Program-made: the position numbers and the translations under genes | Shown: positions 8,811 to 16,542 of the stretch, in pieces | Layout of the letters: each line of letters opens with the position of its first letter | Position numbering within the stretch: position 1 is the stretch's first letter | Notes under the pieces: model-generated | What the model was told of the DNA's origin: nothing | What the model saw: the letters and a program-made list of their open reading frames with translations, nothing else | Databases searched by the model: none | Assembly: GCA_004172935.1 (NCBI GenBank) | Contig: SDZD01000024.1 | Coordinates: forward strand, 28,417 to 92,416 | DNA length: 64,000 nt | Direction: 5' to 3' | Origin: a bacterium | Lineage (GTDB): Bacteria; Armatimonadota; Abditibacteriia; Abditibacteriales; Abditibacteriaceae

Positions 8811-9821
8811 ATGCTCTTGAATTCATCATCGCGCCGCGTTTTGGCGCTCGGTCTCGTCGCGGCTTCGTCCTCCATTGCTTCCGTCGCTCAGGCGGACTCC
8901 TTAGCTGGTGCGGGTGCCACCTTCCCTTACCCTTTGTACACCAAATGGTTTGATGCCTATAATAAAGCTACTGGTACCCAGGTTGACTATCAGAGCGTTG
9001 GTTCGGGCGCTGGTATCAAACAGTTGGCCGCGAAAACCGTTGACTTCGGCGCTTCCGATGCTCCGCTGGGCGACAAGGATGCAGCAAAGCTCCCCGGCAA
9101 AATCGTTCAAATCCCAACGGTTGCTGGCGCAGTCGCTATCGTTGTCAATGGCGCTCCTCAGGGCATCAAATTGAGCGGCCCCGTTCTGGCCGACATCTTC
9201 GCTGGCAAAGTCAAAACCTGGAACGCCCCCGCAATCGCCGCGCTCAACGCTGGCAAGAAATTGCCCGCAGCTCCAATCGTTGTGGCTCACCGCTCCGATG
9301 GTTCGGGCACAACCAACATCTTCACCACCTACCTTTCCAGCGTTTCGCCTTCATGGAAGGCCACATACGGCGCTGGCAAGAGCGTCAACTGGCCAGTTGG
9401 CCTGGGCGGCAAAGGTGGAGATGGCGTCGCCGACCTCGTCAAGCGCACTCCCGGTGCGATTGGTTACGTCGAACTCGCTTACGCAATTCAGAACCGCTTG
9501 AACTACGCGGCCATGCGTAACCGCTCCGGCAAATTCGTGTTGCCATCGGTTGCTGGCGCAACAGCTGCTGCTCAGGGAGCCGCCGCTGCAACCGCACGCG
9601 ATTCGCGCTCGCCCATCGTTAACCAGGGCGGCAACGCTTACCCCATCGTGGGCTACACCTACATTATGTTCTACACCGACAGCAAAAGCACCCCCAAGGG
9701 CAAATCGCTGTTGAAGTTCTTGAACTGGGCGATGGGTCCCGGCCAGAAGATGGCAGCTCCACTGTATTACGCGCCACTGCCAAGCGCAGTTGTTAGCAAC
9801 AACAAGTCGAAGTTGAAGTAA
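8811..9821 (+). CDS. pstS: phosphate ABC transporter substrate-binding protein, first copy
   Basis: Periplasmic phosphate-binding component of the Pst importer. The 336-residue product has a classical Sec signal peptide ending VAQA (about residue 28), then the PstS landmarks GAGATFPYPLYTKWFDAY, QSVGSGAGIKQL, VDFGASDAPL, VAHRSDGSGTTNIFTTYL and GKGGDGVADLVKRTPGAIGYVE. The Ser/Arg/Asp ligands that coordinate phosphate appear intact. Unlike the second copy it has no lipobox, so it is probably soluble. It is the first gene of a run pstS-pstS-pstC-pstA-pstB-phoU. A perfect 14-bp hairpin follows it, and the second copy has its own candidate promoter, so the two receptors may be expressed at different levels. 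ATG start at 8811; no strong Shine-Dalgarno. Confidence 0.95.
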   Translation: MLLNSSSRRVLALGLVAASSSIASVAQADSLAGAGATFPYPLYTKWFDAYNKATGTQVDYQSVGSGAGIKQLAAKTVDFGASDAPLGDKDAAKLPGKIVQIPTVAGAVAIVVNGAPQGIKLSGPVLADIFAGKVKTWNAPAIAALNAGKKLPAAPIVVAHRSDGSGTTNIFTTYLSSVSPSWKATYGAGKSVNWPVGLGGKGGDGVADLVKRTPGAIGYVELAYAIQNRLNYAAMRNRSGKFVLPSVAGATAAAQGAAAATARDSRSPIVNQGGNAYPIVGYTYIMFYTDSKSTPKGKSLLKFLNWAMGPGQKMAAPLYYAPLPSAVVSNNKSKLK

Positions 9822-9847
9822 CTCTTCGCGGAACAATACATTAGGAA

Positions 9848-9879
9848 GCAAAGAGATAATCGAAAGATTATCTCTTTGC
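9848..9879 (+). terminator. perfect 14-bp GNRA-loop hairpin between the two pstS genes
   Basis: The arms GCAAAGAGATAATC and GATTATCTCTTTGC pair without mismatch around a GAAA tetraloop. No U-run follows, so it may act as a transcript 3'-end stabiliser or a weak terminator rather than a classical intrinsic terminator. A second inverted repeat follows at 9894-9920 (ATGGGCTTTGT / ACAAAACCCAT, one mismatch). Confidence 0.7.
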
Positions 9880-9931
9880 ACTAACAAGGAAATATGGGCT
9901 TTGTTTGTGACAAAACCCATAGTGTTTTAGC

Positions 9932-9953
9932 TCGTGTTAAAATCGTCTTAACA
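9932..9953 (+). promoter_or_regulatory. candidate Pho box: tandem 11-bp repeats upstream of second pstS
   Basis: TCGTGTTAAAA is followed immediately by TCGTCTTAACA, giving two 11-bp repeats that match at 9 of 11 positions. They are preceded by a weaker related copy (GTGTTTTAG). An 11-bp period of T/G-rich heads and A-rich tails is the layout of PhoB/PhoP boxes, and the site sits 52 bases before a phosphate receptor gene. No PhoR/PhoB pair is present in the window, so the regulator is inferred. Confidence 0.55.
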
Positions 9954-10005
9954 TTCGCACGCCGACACTTGCCCTGTTTCAAATCACCCGAAAGAAATCC
10001 AAATC

Positions 10006-11112
10006 ATGATTCTTCAACGACTTTGTGTAGCAGGTGCAGCACTTTGCTTTGCAGCAGCCCTCGCAGGTTGCGGCGGCAACACAGCCGAAACAGGCAACAC
10101 CACTCCTTCCACCAACGAAGCTGCTCCATCTACCAGCTCCGACAGCGCCCCTTCTACCGAAGGCGCTACCAGCCTCGCTGGTGCAGGTGCGACCTTCCCC
10201 GCTCCTCTCTACACCAAATGGTTCGACACCTATAATAAGGCGAAGAACGTCAAAATTGACTATCAGAGCGTCGGTTCGGGCGCAGGTATCAAACAGCTGA
10301 CAGCTCAAACCGTTGACTTCGGCGCTTCTGATGCGCCTCTCAACGATAAGGAAAAGGGCGCATTGCCCGCTCCCGCCGTCACTTTGCCCACCGTTGCAGG
10401 TGCAGTCGTGTTGGCTTACAACGTTCCCGGCGCTCCTAAGAACCTGAAAATGACGGGCGACGCTATCGCCAAAATCTATCTCGGCACCGTCAAAACCTGG
10501 AACGATCCCGCCATCGCAGCCAGCAACCCCGGCGTAACTCTGCCCGCCACCAAAATCAACGTTGCTCACCGCTCCGACGGTTCGGGCACCAGCTACATCT
10601 TCACCAACTTCCTCGCATCGGCTTCGAACGATTGGAAAACCAAAGTTGGCGCTGGCAAATCGGTTGACTGGCCCACCGGAATCGGCGGCAAAGGCAACGA
10701 TGGCGTGGCTTCGGCTGTAAAATCGGCTCCCGGCGGCATCGGCTACGTCGAATTGGCCTACGCCAAACAGAACGGCTTGCCCTACGCTTCGGTGCAAAAC
10801 AAAGACGGCCAGTTCGTCGAACCCACCGTCGATGCCACCACCGCCACCGCCGAAGGCGCTTTGGCCGATGTGCAAAAAGACGTGACAGCACCTATTGCCA
10901 ACGCAGCTGGCGCCAAAGCCTATCCCATCGCGGGCTTCACCTATTTGATGGTCTATCAGACGCCCAAAAACGCAGCCAAAGGCGCGGCTCTCAAAGAGTT
11001 CTTGAAATGGGCCATGACAGACGGACAAAAAGACGCAGCGGCTCTCGACTATGCACCACTGCCCAAATCAGTCGCTGATTTGAACCTGAAGACGATTGAC
11101 GGATTGAAATAA
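10006..11112 (+). CDS. pstS: phosphate ABC transporter substrate-binding lipoprotein, second copy
   Basis: Second phosphate receptor of the same operon, 368 residues. A lipoprotein signal ends LAGC (Cys about 22), followed by a Ser/Thr/Pro/Ala-rich flexible tether of about 30 residues before the receptor domain. The body matches the first copy closely (GAGATFPAPLYTKWFDTYN, QSVGSGAGIKQLTAQTVDFGASDAPL, VAHRSDGSGTSYIFTNFL, GKGNDGVASAVKSAPGGIGYVELAYAK), so the pair arose by tandem duplication. Membrane anchoring here versus a soluble first copy suggests division of labour: one receptor docked near the PstCA channel, the other free in the periplasm. A Pho-box-like repeat lies just upstream, and strong hairpins separate it from pstC. 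Confidence 0.95.
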   Translation: MILQRLCVAGAALCFAAALAGCGGNTAETGNTTPSTNEAAPSTSSDSAPSTEGATSLAGAGATFPAPLYTKWFDTYNKAKNVKIDYQSVGSGAGIKQLTAQTVDFGASDAPLNDKEKGALPAPAVTLPTVAGAVVLAYNVPGAPKNLKMTGDAIAKIYLGTVKTWNDPAIAASNPGVTLPATKINVAHRSDGSGTSYIFTNFLASASNDWKTKVGAGKSVDWPTGIGGKGNDGVASAVKSAPGGIGYVELAYAKQNGLPYASVQNKDGQFVEPTVDATTATAEGALADVQKDVTAPIANAAGAKAYPIAGFTYLMVYQTPKNAAKGAALKEFLKWAMTDGQKDAAALDYAPLPKSVADLNLKTIDGLK

Positions 11113-11137
11113 TCGCGGGCGCCCCGTGTGCCCCGGC

Positions 11138-11208
11138 AAGGCGTCCGCTCCTTTTTGCAAACTTGCAAAGGCGGACGCTTTGCCTATCGCGGAGCCTCTC
11201 CGCTTTTT
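11138..11208 (+). terminator. double-hairpin attenuator between pstS and pstC
   Basis: First element: GCGTCCGC ... TTTGCAA, short AC loop, TTGCAAA ... GCGGACGC, a nearly continuous dyad at about 11138-11179. Second element: GCGGAG, loop CCT, CTCCGC, then TTTTT directly abutting the pstC ATG at 11209. The second has the form of an intrinsic terminator, and its arm also holds the only GGAG near the pstC start. This would lower pstC output relative to pstS, as expected for receptor versus channel stoichiometry. Confidence 0.7.
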
Positions 11209-12207
11209 ATGATCGCCTCACAGCCTGAAAAACCCTCGTTGTTTAAGCGCAACAGTAAGCTTGACGCACGCACAACAGACGGCATCTTTTACTGGTCTAC
11301 CTTTGCCTTTGCTGCTTTAATCCTGATTTTGGTGGCATGGTTGGGAGTCCAACTTTACGCAGCGGCTTCGCCCTCGGTTAAACAATTCGGACTCGGCTTT
11401 TTGACGAGTTCAGTGTGGAAGACCTCGGACGACCCAATTAGTCCTGATACCTATGGAGCGTGGCCTTACATTTATGGCACGCTCGTTTCGTCGTTTCTGG
11501 CACTCCTTCTGGCCGTTCCCATCGGACTTGGCACCGCCATTTACCTCGCAGAACTGGCTCCCAAATGGCTTCGCACTCCCATGAGTTTCATGGTCGAGCT
11601 ACTGGCCGCTGTTCCTTCAGTTGTTTATGGTCTGTGGGGTCGTCTGGTACTCATCCCAGCCATCATGCCGCTGCAAACATGGCTTTCGGAACATGCAAGT
11701 TCAATCCCGGTTGTAGGTCGCCTCTTTAGCGGTTCGGCAACGGGACAAAGCATGATGGCCGCCGGTCTTGTACTGGCGATCATGGTGTTGCCGTTCATTT
11801 CGGCGGTTTCACGCGAAGTCATCAAAGCCGTGCCGCCCACGCAACGCGAAGCGGCCTTCGGATTAGGAGCGACGCACTGGGAAGCCATCAAAGGCCCCAT
11901 TTTGCGCTCTTCCCGTTCGGGTATCATCGGCGCTATCATTTTGGGTCTGGCTCGCGCACTTGGCGAAACGATGGCGATTACTATGGTCATTGGTAACGCC
12001 CCTTCCGCCGACTTCTCGTTGCTCTCACCTGCTGCCACCCTGTCTTCCAAACTCGCGGTCGAATTTGCTGAAGCTTCCGGTGGACAGCAATCAGCGCTGA
12101 TGTATCTGGCATTGGTGCTGTTCGGCATTACCATCGTGGTTAACGCCTTCGCCCGCCTTCTCATCTGGAATATGAGCCGCCAAGTCAAAGGAGCCGTACG
12201 TCTCTAA
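11209..12207 (+). CDS. pstC: phosphate ABC transporter permease PstC
   Basis: Inner-membrane channel subunit of the Pst importer. About six hydrophobic segments are visible; the first, FAFAALILILVAWLGVQL, is at about residues 30-48. The ABC permease coupling motif region reads REAAFGLGATHWEAIKGPILRSSRSGIIGAIILGLARALGETMAITMVIG. The open frame can be extended upstream to a GTG at 11128, but that would translate through the strong hairpins, and the ATG at 11209 gives a normal-length protein of 332 residues. The stop codon overlaps the pstA start by one base (TAATG), indicating translational coupling. Confidence 0.93.
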   Translation: MIASQPEKPSLFKRNSKLDARTTDGIFYWSTFAFAALILILVAWLGVQLYAAASPSVKQFGLGFLTSSVWKTSDDPISPDTYGAWPYIYGTLVSSFLALLLAVPIGLGTAIYLAELAPKWLRTPMSFMVELLAAVPSVVYGLWGRLVLIPAIMPLQTWLSEHASSIPVVGRLFSGSATGQSMMAAGLVLAIMVLPFISAVSREVIKAVPPTQREAAFGLGATHWEAIKGPILRSSRSGIIGAIILGLARALGETMAITMVIGNAPSADFSLLSPAATLSSKLAVEFAEASGGQQSALMYLALVLFGITIVVNAFARLLIWNMSRQVKGAVRL

Positions 12208-13136
12208 TGAACCCTTCTCTTCCAGTACAGACTCCATCTGTGCCCAGAGTGCGCCCGTTACCGCCAATGTCGTCTTCGCTGATGGCGAAGCGCAAGTTGA
12301 GCGACAACGTAATGCGCGGCCTGTGCTTGCTGGCAACGCTAATAGCCATTATTCCTTTGTTCCTGGTTTTGTACTACGTGACAATACAGGGAATCAAAGT
12401 GATGTCTCCGGCCTTCTTCACCGAAGTACAGCGTCCGGCGGGAGAACCGGGCGGGGGCTTTAAGCACGCCATCGTCGGTACGTTGATGATGGTAGGTTTG
12501 GCTTCGTGCCTTGGTCTTCCCATTGGCATTCTTGGAGGCATCTACCTCTCGGAGTTCGGCCAGAACCGCTTCGGCTTCGTCGTGCGCTTCGCCACCGACG
12601 TACTCAACGGCATTCCTTCGATTATCATCGGCGTGTTCGTGTACTCCATCGCGGTTTTGCCCGTCTCACAGGCGACTCGCAGCTGGGAAGAACCGATTAC
12701 GTTCTCGGCCTGGGCTGGCGGCTTAGCGCTGGGAATCATGATGATTCCCACCGTGATGCGCACCACCGAAGAAATCGTGCGCCTCGTTCCTCATGCCCTG
12801 CGCGAAGGCGCTCTGGCATTGGGCGACACACGTTGGCACTCGACACTCAAAATCGTGCTTGGCTCGGCCAAGGGCGGCGTTATCACTGGCGTACTACTGG
12901 CAATTGCTCGTATCGCGGGCGAAACCGCTCCCCTGCTCTTCACAGCCGCAGACAGCCTTTACATGAACTTGAACCCTTCGAAGCAAACCGCTTCGCTGCC
13001 GGTTCGCATTTATCTGTCGGCGACTTCGCCCGACGATCATTGGAATGCTCTGGCATGGGGTGGCGCTTTCGTTCTGGTCGCGATGATTCTTATCTTGTCG
13101 CTTCTTGCCCGCTACGCAACTCGTACCCGCGCTTAA
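12207..13136 (+). CDS. pstA: phosphate ABC transporter permease PstA
   Basis: Second channel subunit, 309 residues, partner of PstC. Hydrophobic segments include LCLLATLIAIIPLFLVLYYVTIQGI, IVGTLMMVGLASCLGLPIGILGGIYL and AFVLVAMILILSLLARYA. The coupling region REGALALGDTRWHSTLKIVLGSAKGGVITGVLLAIARIAGETAPLLF is well conserved. The PstA signature GIPSIIIGVFVYSIAVL is present. An N-terminal cytoplasmic extension of about 30 residues precedes the first membrane span. Its ATG shares a base with the pstC stop, and pstB begins 53 bases after its stop. Confidence 0.94.
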   Translation: MNPSLPVQTPSVPRVRPLPPMSSSLMAKRKLSDNVMRGLCLLATLIAIIPLFLVLYYVTIQGIKVMSPAFFTEVQRPAGEPGGGFKHAIVGTLMMVGLASCLGLPIGILGGIYLSEFGQNRFGFVVRFATDVLNGIPSIIIGVFVYSIAVLPVSQATRSWEEPITFSAWAGGLALGIMMIPTVMRTTEEIVRLVPHALREGALALGDTRWHSTLKIVLGSAKGGVITGVLLAIARIAGETAPLLFTAADSLYMNLNPSKQTASLPVRIYLSATSPDDHWNALAWGGAFVLVAMILILSLLARYATRTRA

Positions 13137-13189
13137 CATCAGCTTTAGTAACCTGACGCCGCCTTAGGCGTTAAATAAGAGGTTTCCCA

Positions 13190-14098
13190 ATGTTGGTTTC
13201 AACCAAACCTGATACATCCAAACCGGAGCTACCCGTGGCCGAAATTACTCCAGACGCCCAAGGCGTCACTTCATCCGAACGTGCCGTGAATCAATCTGTC
13301 GCTCAATCTGTGCAAGAAAACGCCAGCCATGCCTCCCTCAACGGACCGGCCAAAATGACCGCCGAGGGCGTCAATTTGCATTATGGCTCCAAGCACGCCC
13401 TCAAAAGTGTGGGCGCGGCGTTTCCCGAAAAGACTATTACCGCTCTTATCGGGCCTTCCGGCTGCGGCAAATCGACGTTCTTGCGTTGCTTAAATCGCAT
13501 GAACGACCTCATCGATAACTGCAAAATTACCGGCGACATCAAGCTCGATGACGAGAACATCTACGCCCGTGGCGTTGACGTTGTCCAATTGCGCCAGCGT
13601 GTCGGTATGGTGTTCCAAAAGCCCAACCCCTTCCCAATGAGCATTTGGGACAACATCGCTTATGGGCCTCGCCTACGCGGTATCAAGAACAAAGGTCTGT
13701 TAAACGAAATCGTCGAAGAGTCGTTACAGGGCGCTGCACTGTGGAATGAAGTGAAAGACGACCTGAAGAAATCAGCCTTTGGACTTTCGGGCGGTCAGCA
13801 ACAGCGTTTGTGCATCGCACGCGCTATGGCGACCAAGCCCGAAGTGTTGTTGATGGACGAACCCTGTTCGGCGCTCGATCCGATTTCGACTCTTAAAATC
13901 GAGGAACTGATGCGCGAATTGCGTTCGCAGTACACGATTATCATCGTGACCCACAACATGCAGCAGGCAGCACGTTGCTCCGACAAAACCGCATTCTTTT
14001 TGCTGGGCGAATTAGTCGAGATGGACGCCAGTTCCAAAATCTTCACTGATCCGACCGACAAGCGCACCGAAGACTACATTACCGGACGCTTTGGATAA
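13190..14098 (+). CDS. pstB: phosphate ABC transporter ATPase PstB
   Basis: Cytoplasmic ATPase that powers PstSCA. Walker [11 protein letters not shown]-loop [21 protein letters not shown], signature [16 protein letters not shown], Walker [14 protein letters not shown] and H-loop [16 protein letters not shown] are all intact. The 302-residue protein is about 50 residues longer than typical PstB because of a Thr/Ser/Pro/Gln-rich N-terminal extension before the first conserved strand ([16 protein letters not shown], about residue 57). An internal ATG at about 13355 could be the true start, but the extension has normal codon use, so the longer form is kept. Operon partner of the upstream pst genes and of phoU downstream. 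Confidence 0.95.
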   Translation: MLVSTKPDTSKPELPVAEITPDAQGVTSSERAVNQSVAQSVQENASHASLNGPAKMTAEGVNLHYGSKHALKSVGAAFPEKTITALIGPSGCGKSTFLRCLNRMNDLIDNCKITGDIKLDDENIYARGVDVVQLRQRVGMVFQKPNPFPMSIWDNIAYGPRLRGIKNKGLLNEIVEESLQGAALWNEVKDDLKKSAFGLSGGQQQRLCIARAMATKPEVLLMDEPCSALDPISTLKIEELMRELRSQYTIIIVTHNMQQAARCSDKTAFFLLGELVEMDASSKIFTDPTDKRTEDYITGRFG

Positions 14099-14130
14099 AT
14101 CCATTATTTTTATTGTCACAACCAAAAAAC

Positions 14131-14928
14131 ATGGGACAATCAAACTACGGGGCTAATAAAGAGTCCGCTCCACTCTCTACGACTATGATTATCCGCCGTA
14201 ACTTTGAAGAACAGCTTTCTGAATTACAGGAAGATTTGCTCCGGCTGGGGCGCTTCGTTGAAGAAGCACACGCCAAGGGCATGGACTCGCTGGTGCGCGG
14301 TGACCTGGCACTCGCCAAACAAGTCATCAACGACGACGATTTCGCCGACGACATGACCTTCGGCATCCAGGCCCGCGCCACCCAACTGTTGGCATTGCAA
14401 CAGCCAATGGCGCGCGACCTACGCTTCGTCGCCTCATGCCTCAAAATCGTCGTCGATTTGGAGCGCATCGGTGACCACGCTTGCGACATCGGCAAAGTGA
14501 CACGCTCACTCGCGGGTCAGGGCCGTCCACCCGCCGAACTGCCCCAGCTTTCTGGCCTTGCGCGCAAAATGGTCGGCGATGCACTGCAATGCTTCGTTCA
14601 GCACGACACCAAACAGGCGATTCAAGTCGCCCGCGATGACGACGCTGTCGATGATTTATGCGACCAGGTTCAGCGCGACATGATTGACCTTATGCGCACC
14701 GATTCAAGCCGAGTCGAATCAGCTACACGCTACCTTCTAGTGGCCCGCAGCCTGGAGCGCGTCGCCGATCACGCCACTAACATTGCCGAACAGGTCTACT
14801 ACGTGGAAACCGGCGAATGGCGCAATCTGGCGCGCGAAGAGCATAACCACGCTCTGCTTTCCTCGCTGGGCCTCGAAGAAGATGAGTGGCGCCGCATTCA
14901 GGGCAAAAAAGAAGAAGACACCCAATAA
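14131..14928 (+). CDS. phoU: phosphate transport regulator PhoU
   Basis: Helical cytoplasmic protein that links Pst transporter state to the PhoR sensor and represses the phosphate-starvation response when phosphate is sufficient. Two three-helix repeats are visible, with the PhoU metal-binding type motifs ERIGDHACDIGK (first repeat) and ERVADHATNIAEQVYYVETGE (second repeat). A TTG at 14113, an ATG at 14131 and an ATG at 14185 are all in frame. The conserved helix begins at about 14185 (IIRRNFEEQLSELQEDLLRLG), and none of the starts has a clear Shine-Dalgarno, so the exact start is uncertain. It ends the pst operon; an intrinsic terminator follows. Confidence 0.94.
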   Translation: MGQSNYGANKESAPLSTTMIIRRNFEEQLSELQEDLLRLGRFVEEAHAKGMDSLVRGDLALAKQVINDDDFADDMTFGIQARATQLLALQQPMARDLRFVASCLKIVVDLERIGDHACDIGKVTRSLAGQGRPPAELPQLSGLARKMVGDALQCFVQHDTKQAIQVARDDDAVDDLCDQVQRDMIDLMRTDSSRVESATRYLLVARSLERVADHATNIAEQVYYVETGEWRNLAREEHNHALLSSLGLEEDEWRRIQGKKEEDTQ

Positions 14929-14935
14929 AAAACTC

Positions 14936-14967
14936 AAGCCACTCCCAACGGGGTGGCTTTTGTTTTG
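14936..14967 (+). terminator. intrinsic terminator of the pst-phoU operon
   Basis: AAGCCACTCC and GGGGTGGCTT pair (one G-T wobble) around CAAC, followed by TTTGTTTTG. Located 7 bases after the phoU stop. Confidence 0.9.
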
Positions 14968-15109
14968 AAACTCGGAGGTCGTCTTTTGGTCCAAATCTCG
15001 CTCTTGCTCATACTATCAATCAGTGATAACTTGTCAAGTGCAACTTATATGTGAGTTATGCGTTATTTGTGCGCTCATCGCATAACAGCGTCGGATTTTT
15101 GTTTGATCA

Positions 15110-15463
15110 ATGAAGTCACCCTCGTCTGCTCCACCACGTTCCTCGTCATCATCAGGTCGGTCATCCAATTCATCCGGCTCTTCCAGCGGTCGTCTCATCA
15201 AAGTGAAGTGTTCGTTCTGCGGTAACACCTTCTATTCCACGCCACGCGAAGCAGTCTGTCGCAAATGCAACCGCCCCGCGAATCGCCCAATGTCCATCCC
15301 GTTGCGTATCGCGGCCTTTTTCGTGCCTATATTCGGGTTGCCCTATAGCCTTTGGCTGCGTCCTCACTCCCCGCTCGCTGGCAATCAAGGATTGGCGGTT
15401 TCGCTCATCGGTTTGCTCCTCTATGCCGCCGCATTCGCCGCGCGCCACTTCCACATTTTCTGA
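15110..15463 (+). CDS. small Ser-rich zinc-ribbon membrane protein, unknown function
   Basis: A 117-residue protein in three parts: a Ser/Pro/Arg/Gly low-complexity head (about 1-28), a four-cysteine zinc ribbon (CSFCGNTFYSTPREAVCRKCN, about 35-56) and two hydrophobic segments (about 66-83 and 95-110). It probably sits in the inner membrane with the ribbon in the cytoplasm. An inverted repeat GTTATGCG / CGCATAAC at 15055-15086 lies in the upstream region and may be an operator. A shared terminator separates it from the convergent AEC transporter. No function can be assigned. Confidence 0.7.
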   Translation: MKSPSSAPPRSSSSSGRSSNSSGSSSGRLIKVKCSFCGNTFYSTPREAVCRKCNRPANRPMSIPLRIAAFFVPIFGLPYSLWLRPHSPLAGNQGLAVSLIGLLLYAAAFAARHFHIF

Positions 15464-15477
15464 AAATAATAAACGAT

Positions 15478-15517
15478 AAAAAGGCGCCGCCAACGAATTC
15501 GCTGGCGGCGCCTTTTT
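15478..15517. terminator. bidirectional terminator
   Basis: AAAAAGGCGCCGCCA and TGGCGGCGCCTTTTT form a perfect stem around an ACGAATTCGC loop. A-run and T-run on opposite sides allow it to serve both the small membrane-protein gene and the convergent transporter gene. Confidence 0.92.
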
Positions 15518-15519
15518 AC

Positions 15520-16464
15520 TTACATCTGCATAACCCGCGTTGCCCAGATAACGAGAGACACGCTGAACACCGAAAACAGCGTTGAGTAGAATACTGCCGC
15601 CGCCGCGAATTCCGGCTCATTATCAAATTCATGAGCCAGTAGCGCCGAGTTGACGGCAGTGGGGAACGCAGTCGAGAGCGTGAGCGACTCTGCGACGGTG
15701 CCATGCAGCCCCAACCCCCAAACTACCGCGAACCCTAAAATCGGCGCCACAAAAAGGCGCAAACTCAAGGCAAGCACCAGTGCCGCATTGAAACGAGGCA
15801 CCTTCAAACCCGCCATCTGCGCCCCCAACGTCGTCACCGCGATAGGGACCAAACCTTCACTAAGCCAGTGCAGCGATGTGTTCAGTGGCGCAGGAGGTGT
15901 GAGATGAAGTGCGCGCATCGTCCAGGCGATCACCAACACATAAATCATCGGCAATTTGAACATCGTTTTCAGCGTGTCACGCCGTCTGCCACCCCGTCCG
16001 CCTGCGATAATCCACACTCCCAACGAAAAGTTGGACATATTCTGCAACATCACCATCGCGGCCTGAATTTGCAGAGGCAGGGTTTGTCCTGGAAAAGCAA
16101 GCTGCGCGACGGGGATACCATAGTTGCCCGAATTGTAAAACAGCACCGACGCAGTTATCGCGCGCCGTAGGCGGTCGGGGGGGTGAATCAGTCGCGCCGA
16201 GAACCATGTAATCACTCCCAGAAGCGGAAAAAAGATGAGAAAGTGCAGAAATATAGCGCTTAATTCTGCCCATTTGAGCGTTGATTCAAAGATGTGAACC
16301 CACAAAAACGCCGGCACAAACATCCAAAAATTCAATCGGGTTAGAGTCTTGAGATCGAGTCCGACGCGCTTTTGGACGACATAGCCCAGAGCAATCAGCC
16401 CGAAAATGGGCGCAATGACGTCCCACAAAATACGAAGCACTTTCGGAGTTTGAAGCACTGCCAC
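15520..16464 (-). CDS. AEC-family (auxin efflux carrier-like) transporter
   Basis: A 314-residue integral membrane protein with about ten hydrophobic segments arranged as two five-helix halves. The hallmark N-terminal half sequence LFYNSGNYGIPVAQLAF, present in AEC permeases between helices 4 and 5, is clear, as is the C-terminal counterpart FPTAVNSALLAHEFDNEPEFAAAAVFYSTLFS. The family moves small organic anions such as malate or auxin-like acids; the substrate here is unknown. It is divergent from the large histidine kinase gene (gap 16465-16542), so the two may share regulation. Confidence 0.9.
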   Translation of the reverse strand: MAVLQTPKVLRILWDVIAPIFGLIALGYVVQKRVGLDLKTLTRLNFWMFVPAFLWVHIFESTLKWAELSAIFLHFLIFFPLLGVITWFSARLIHPPDRLRRAITASVLFYNSGNYGIPVAQLAFPGQTLPLQIQAAMVMLQNMSNFSLGVWIIAGGRGGRRRDTLKTMFKLPMIYVLVIAWTMRALHLTPPAPLNTSLHWLSEGLVPIAVTTLGAQMAGLKVPRFNAALVLALSLRLFVAPILGFAVVWGLGLHGTVAESLTLSTAFPTAVNSALLAHEFDNEPEFAAAAVFYSTLFSVFSVSLVIWATRVMQM

Positions 16465-16542
16465 AAGTGGTGAAATGCGCTCACACTGAAGCGGTGAGAT
16501 AAATTCAAAGTTGAGTTTTATCTCAGGAGTGCCGGCTCAATA

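Noticed and set aside
11128..11208. N-terminal extension of PstC from a GTG at 11128
   Set aside because: It would be encoded by two stable hairpins and gives a Cys/Arg/Gly-rich head not expected in a permease; the ATG at 11209 fits better.
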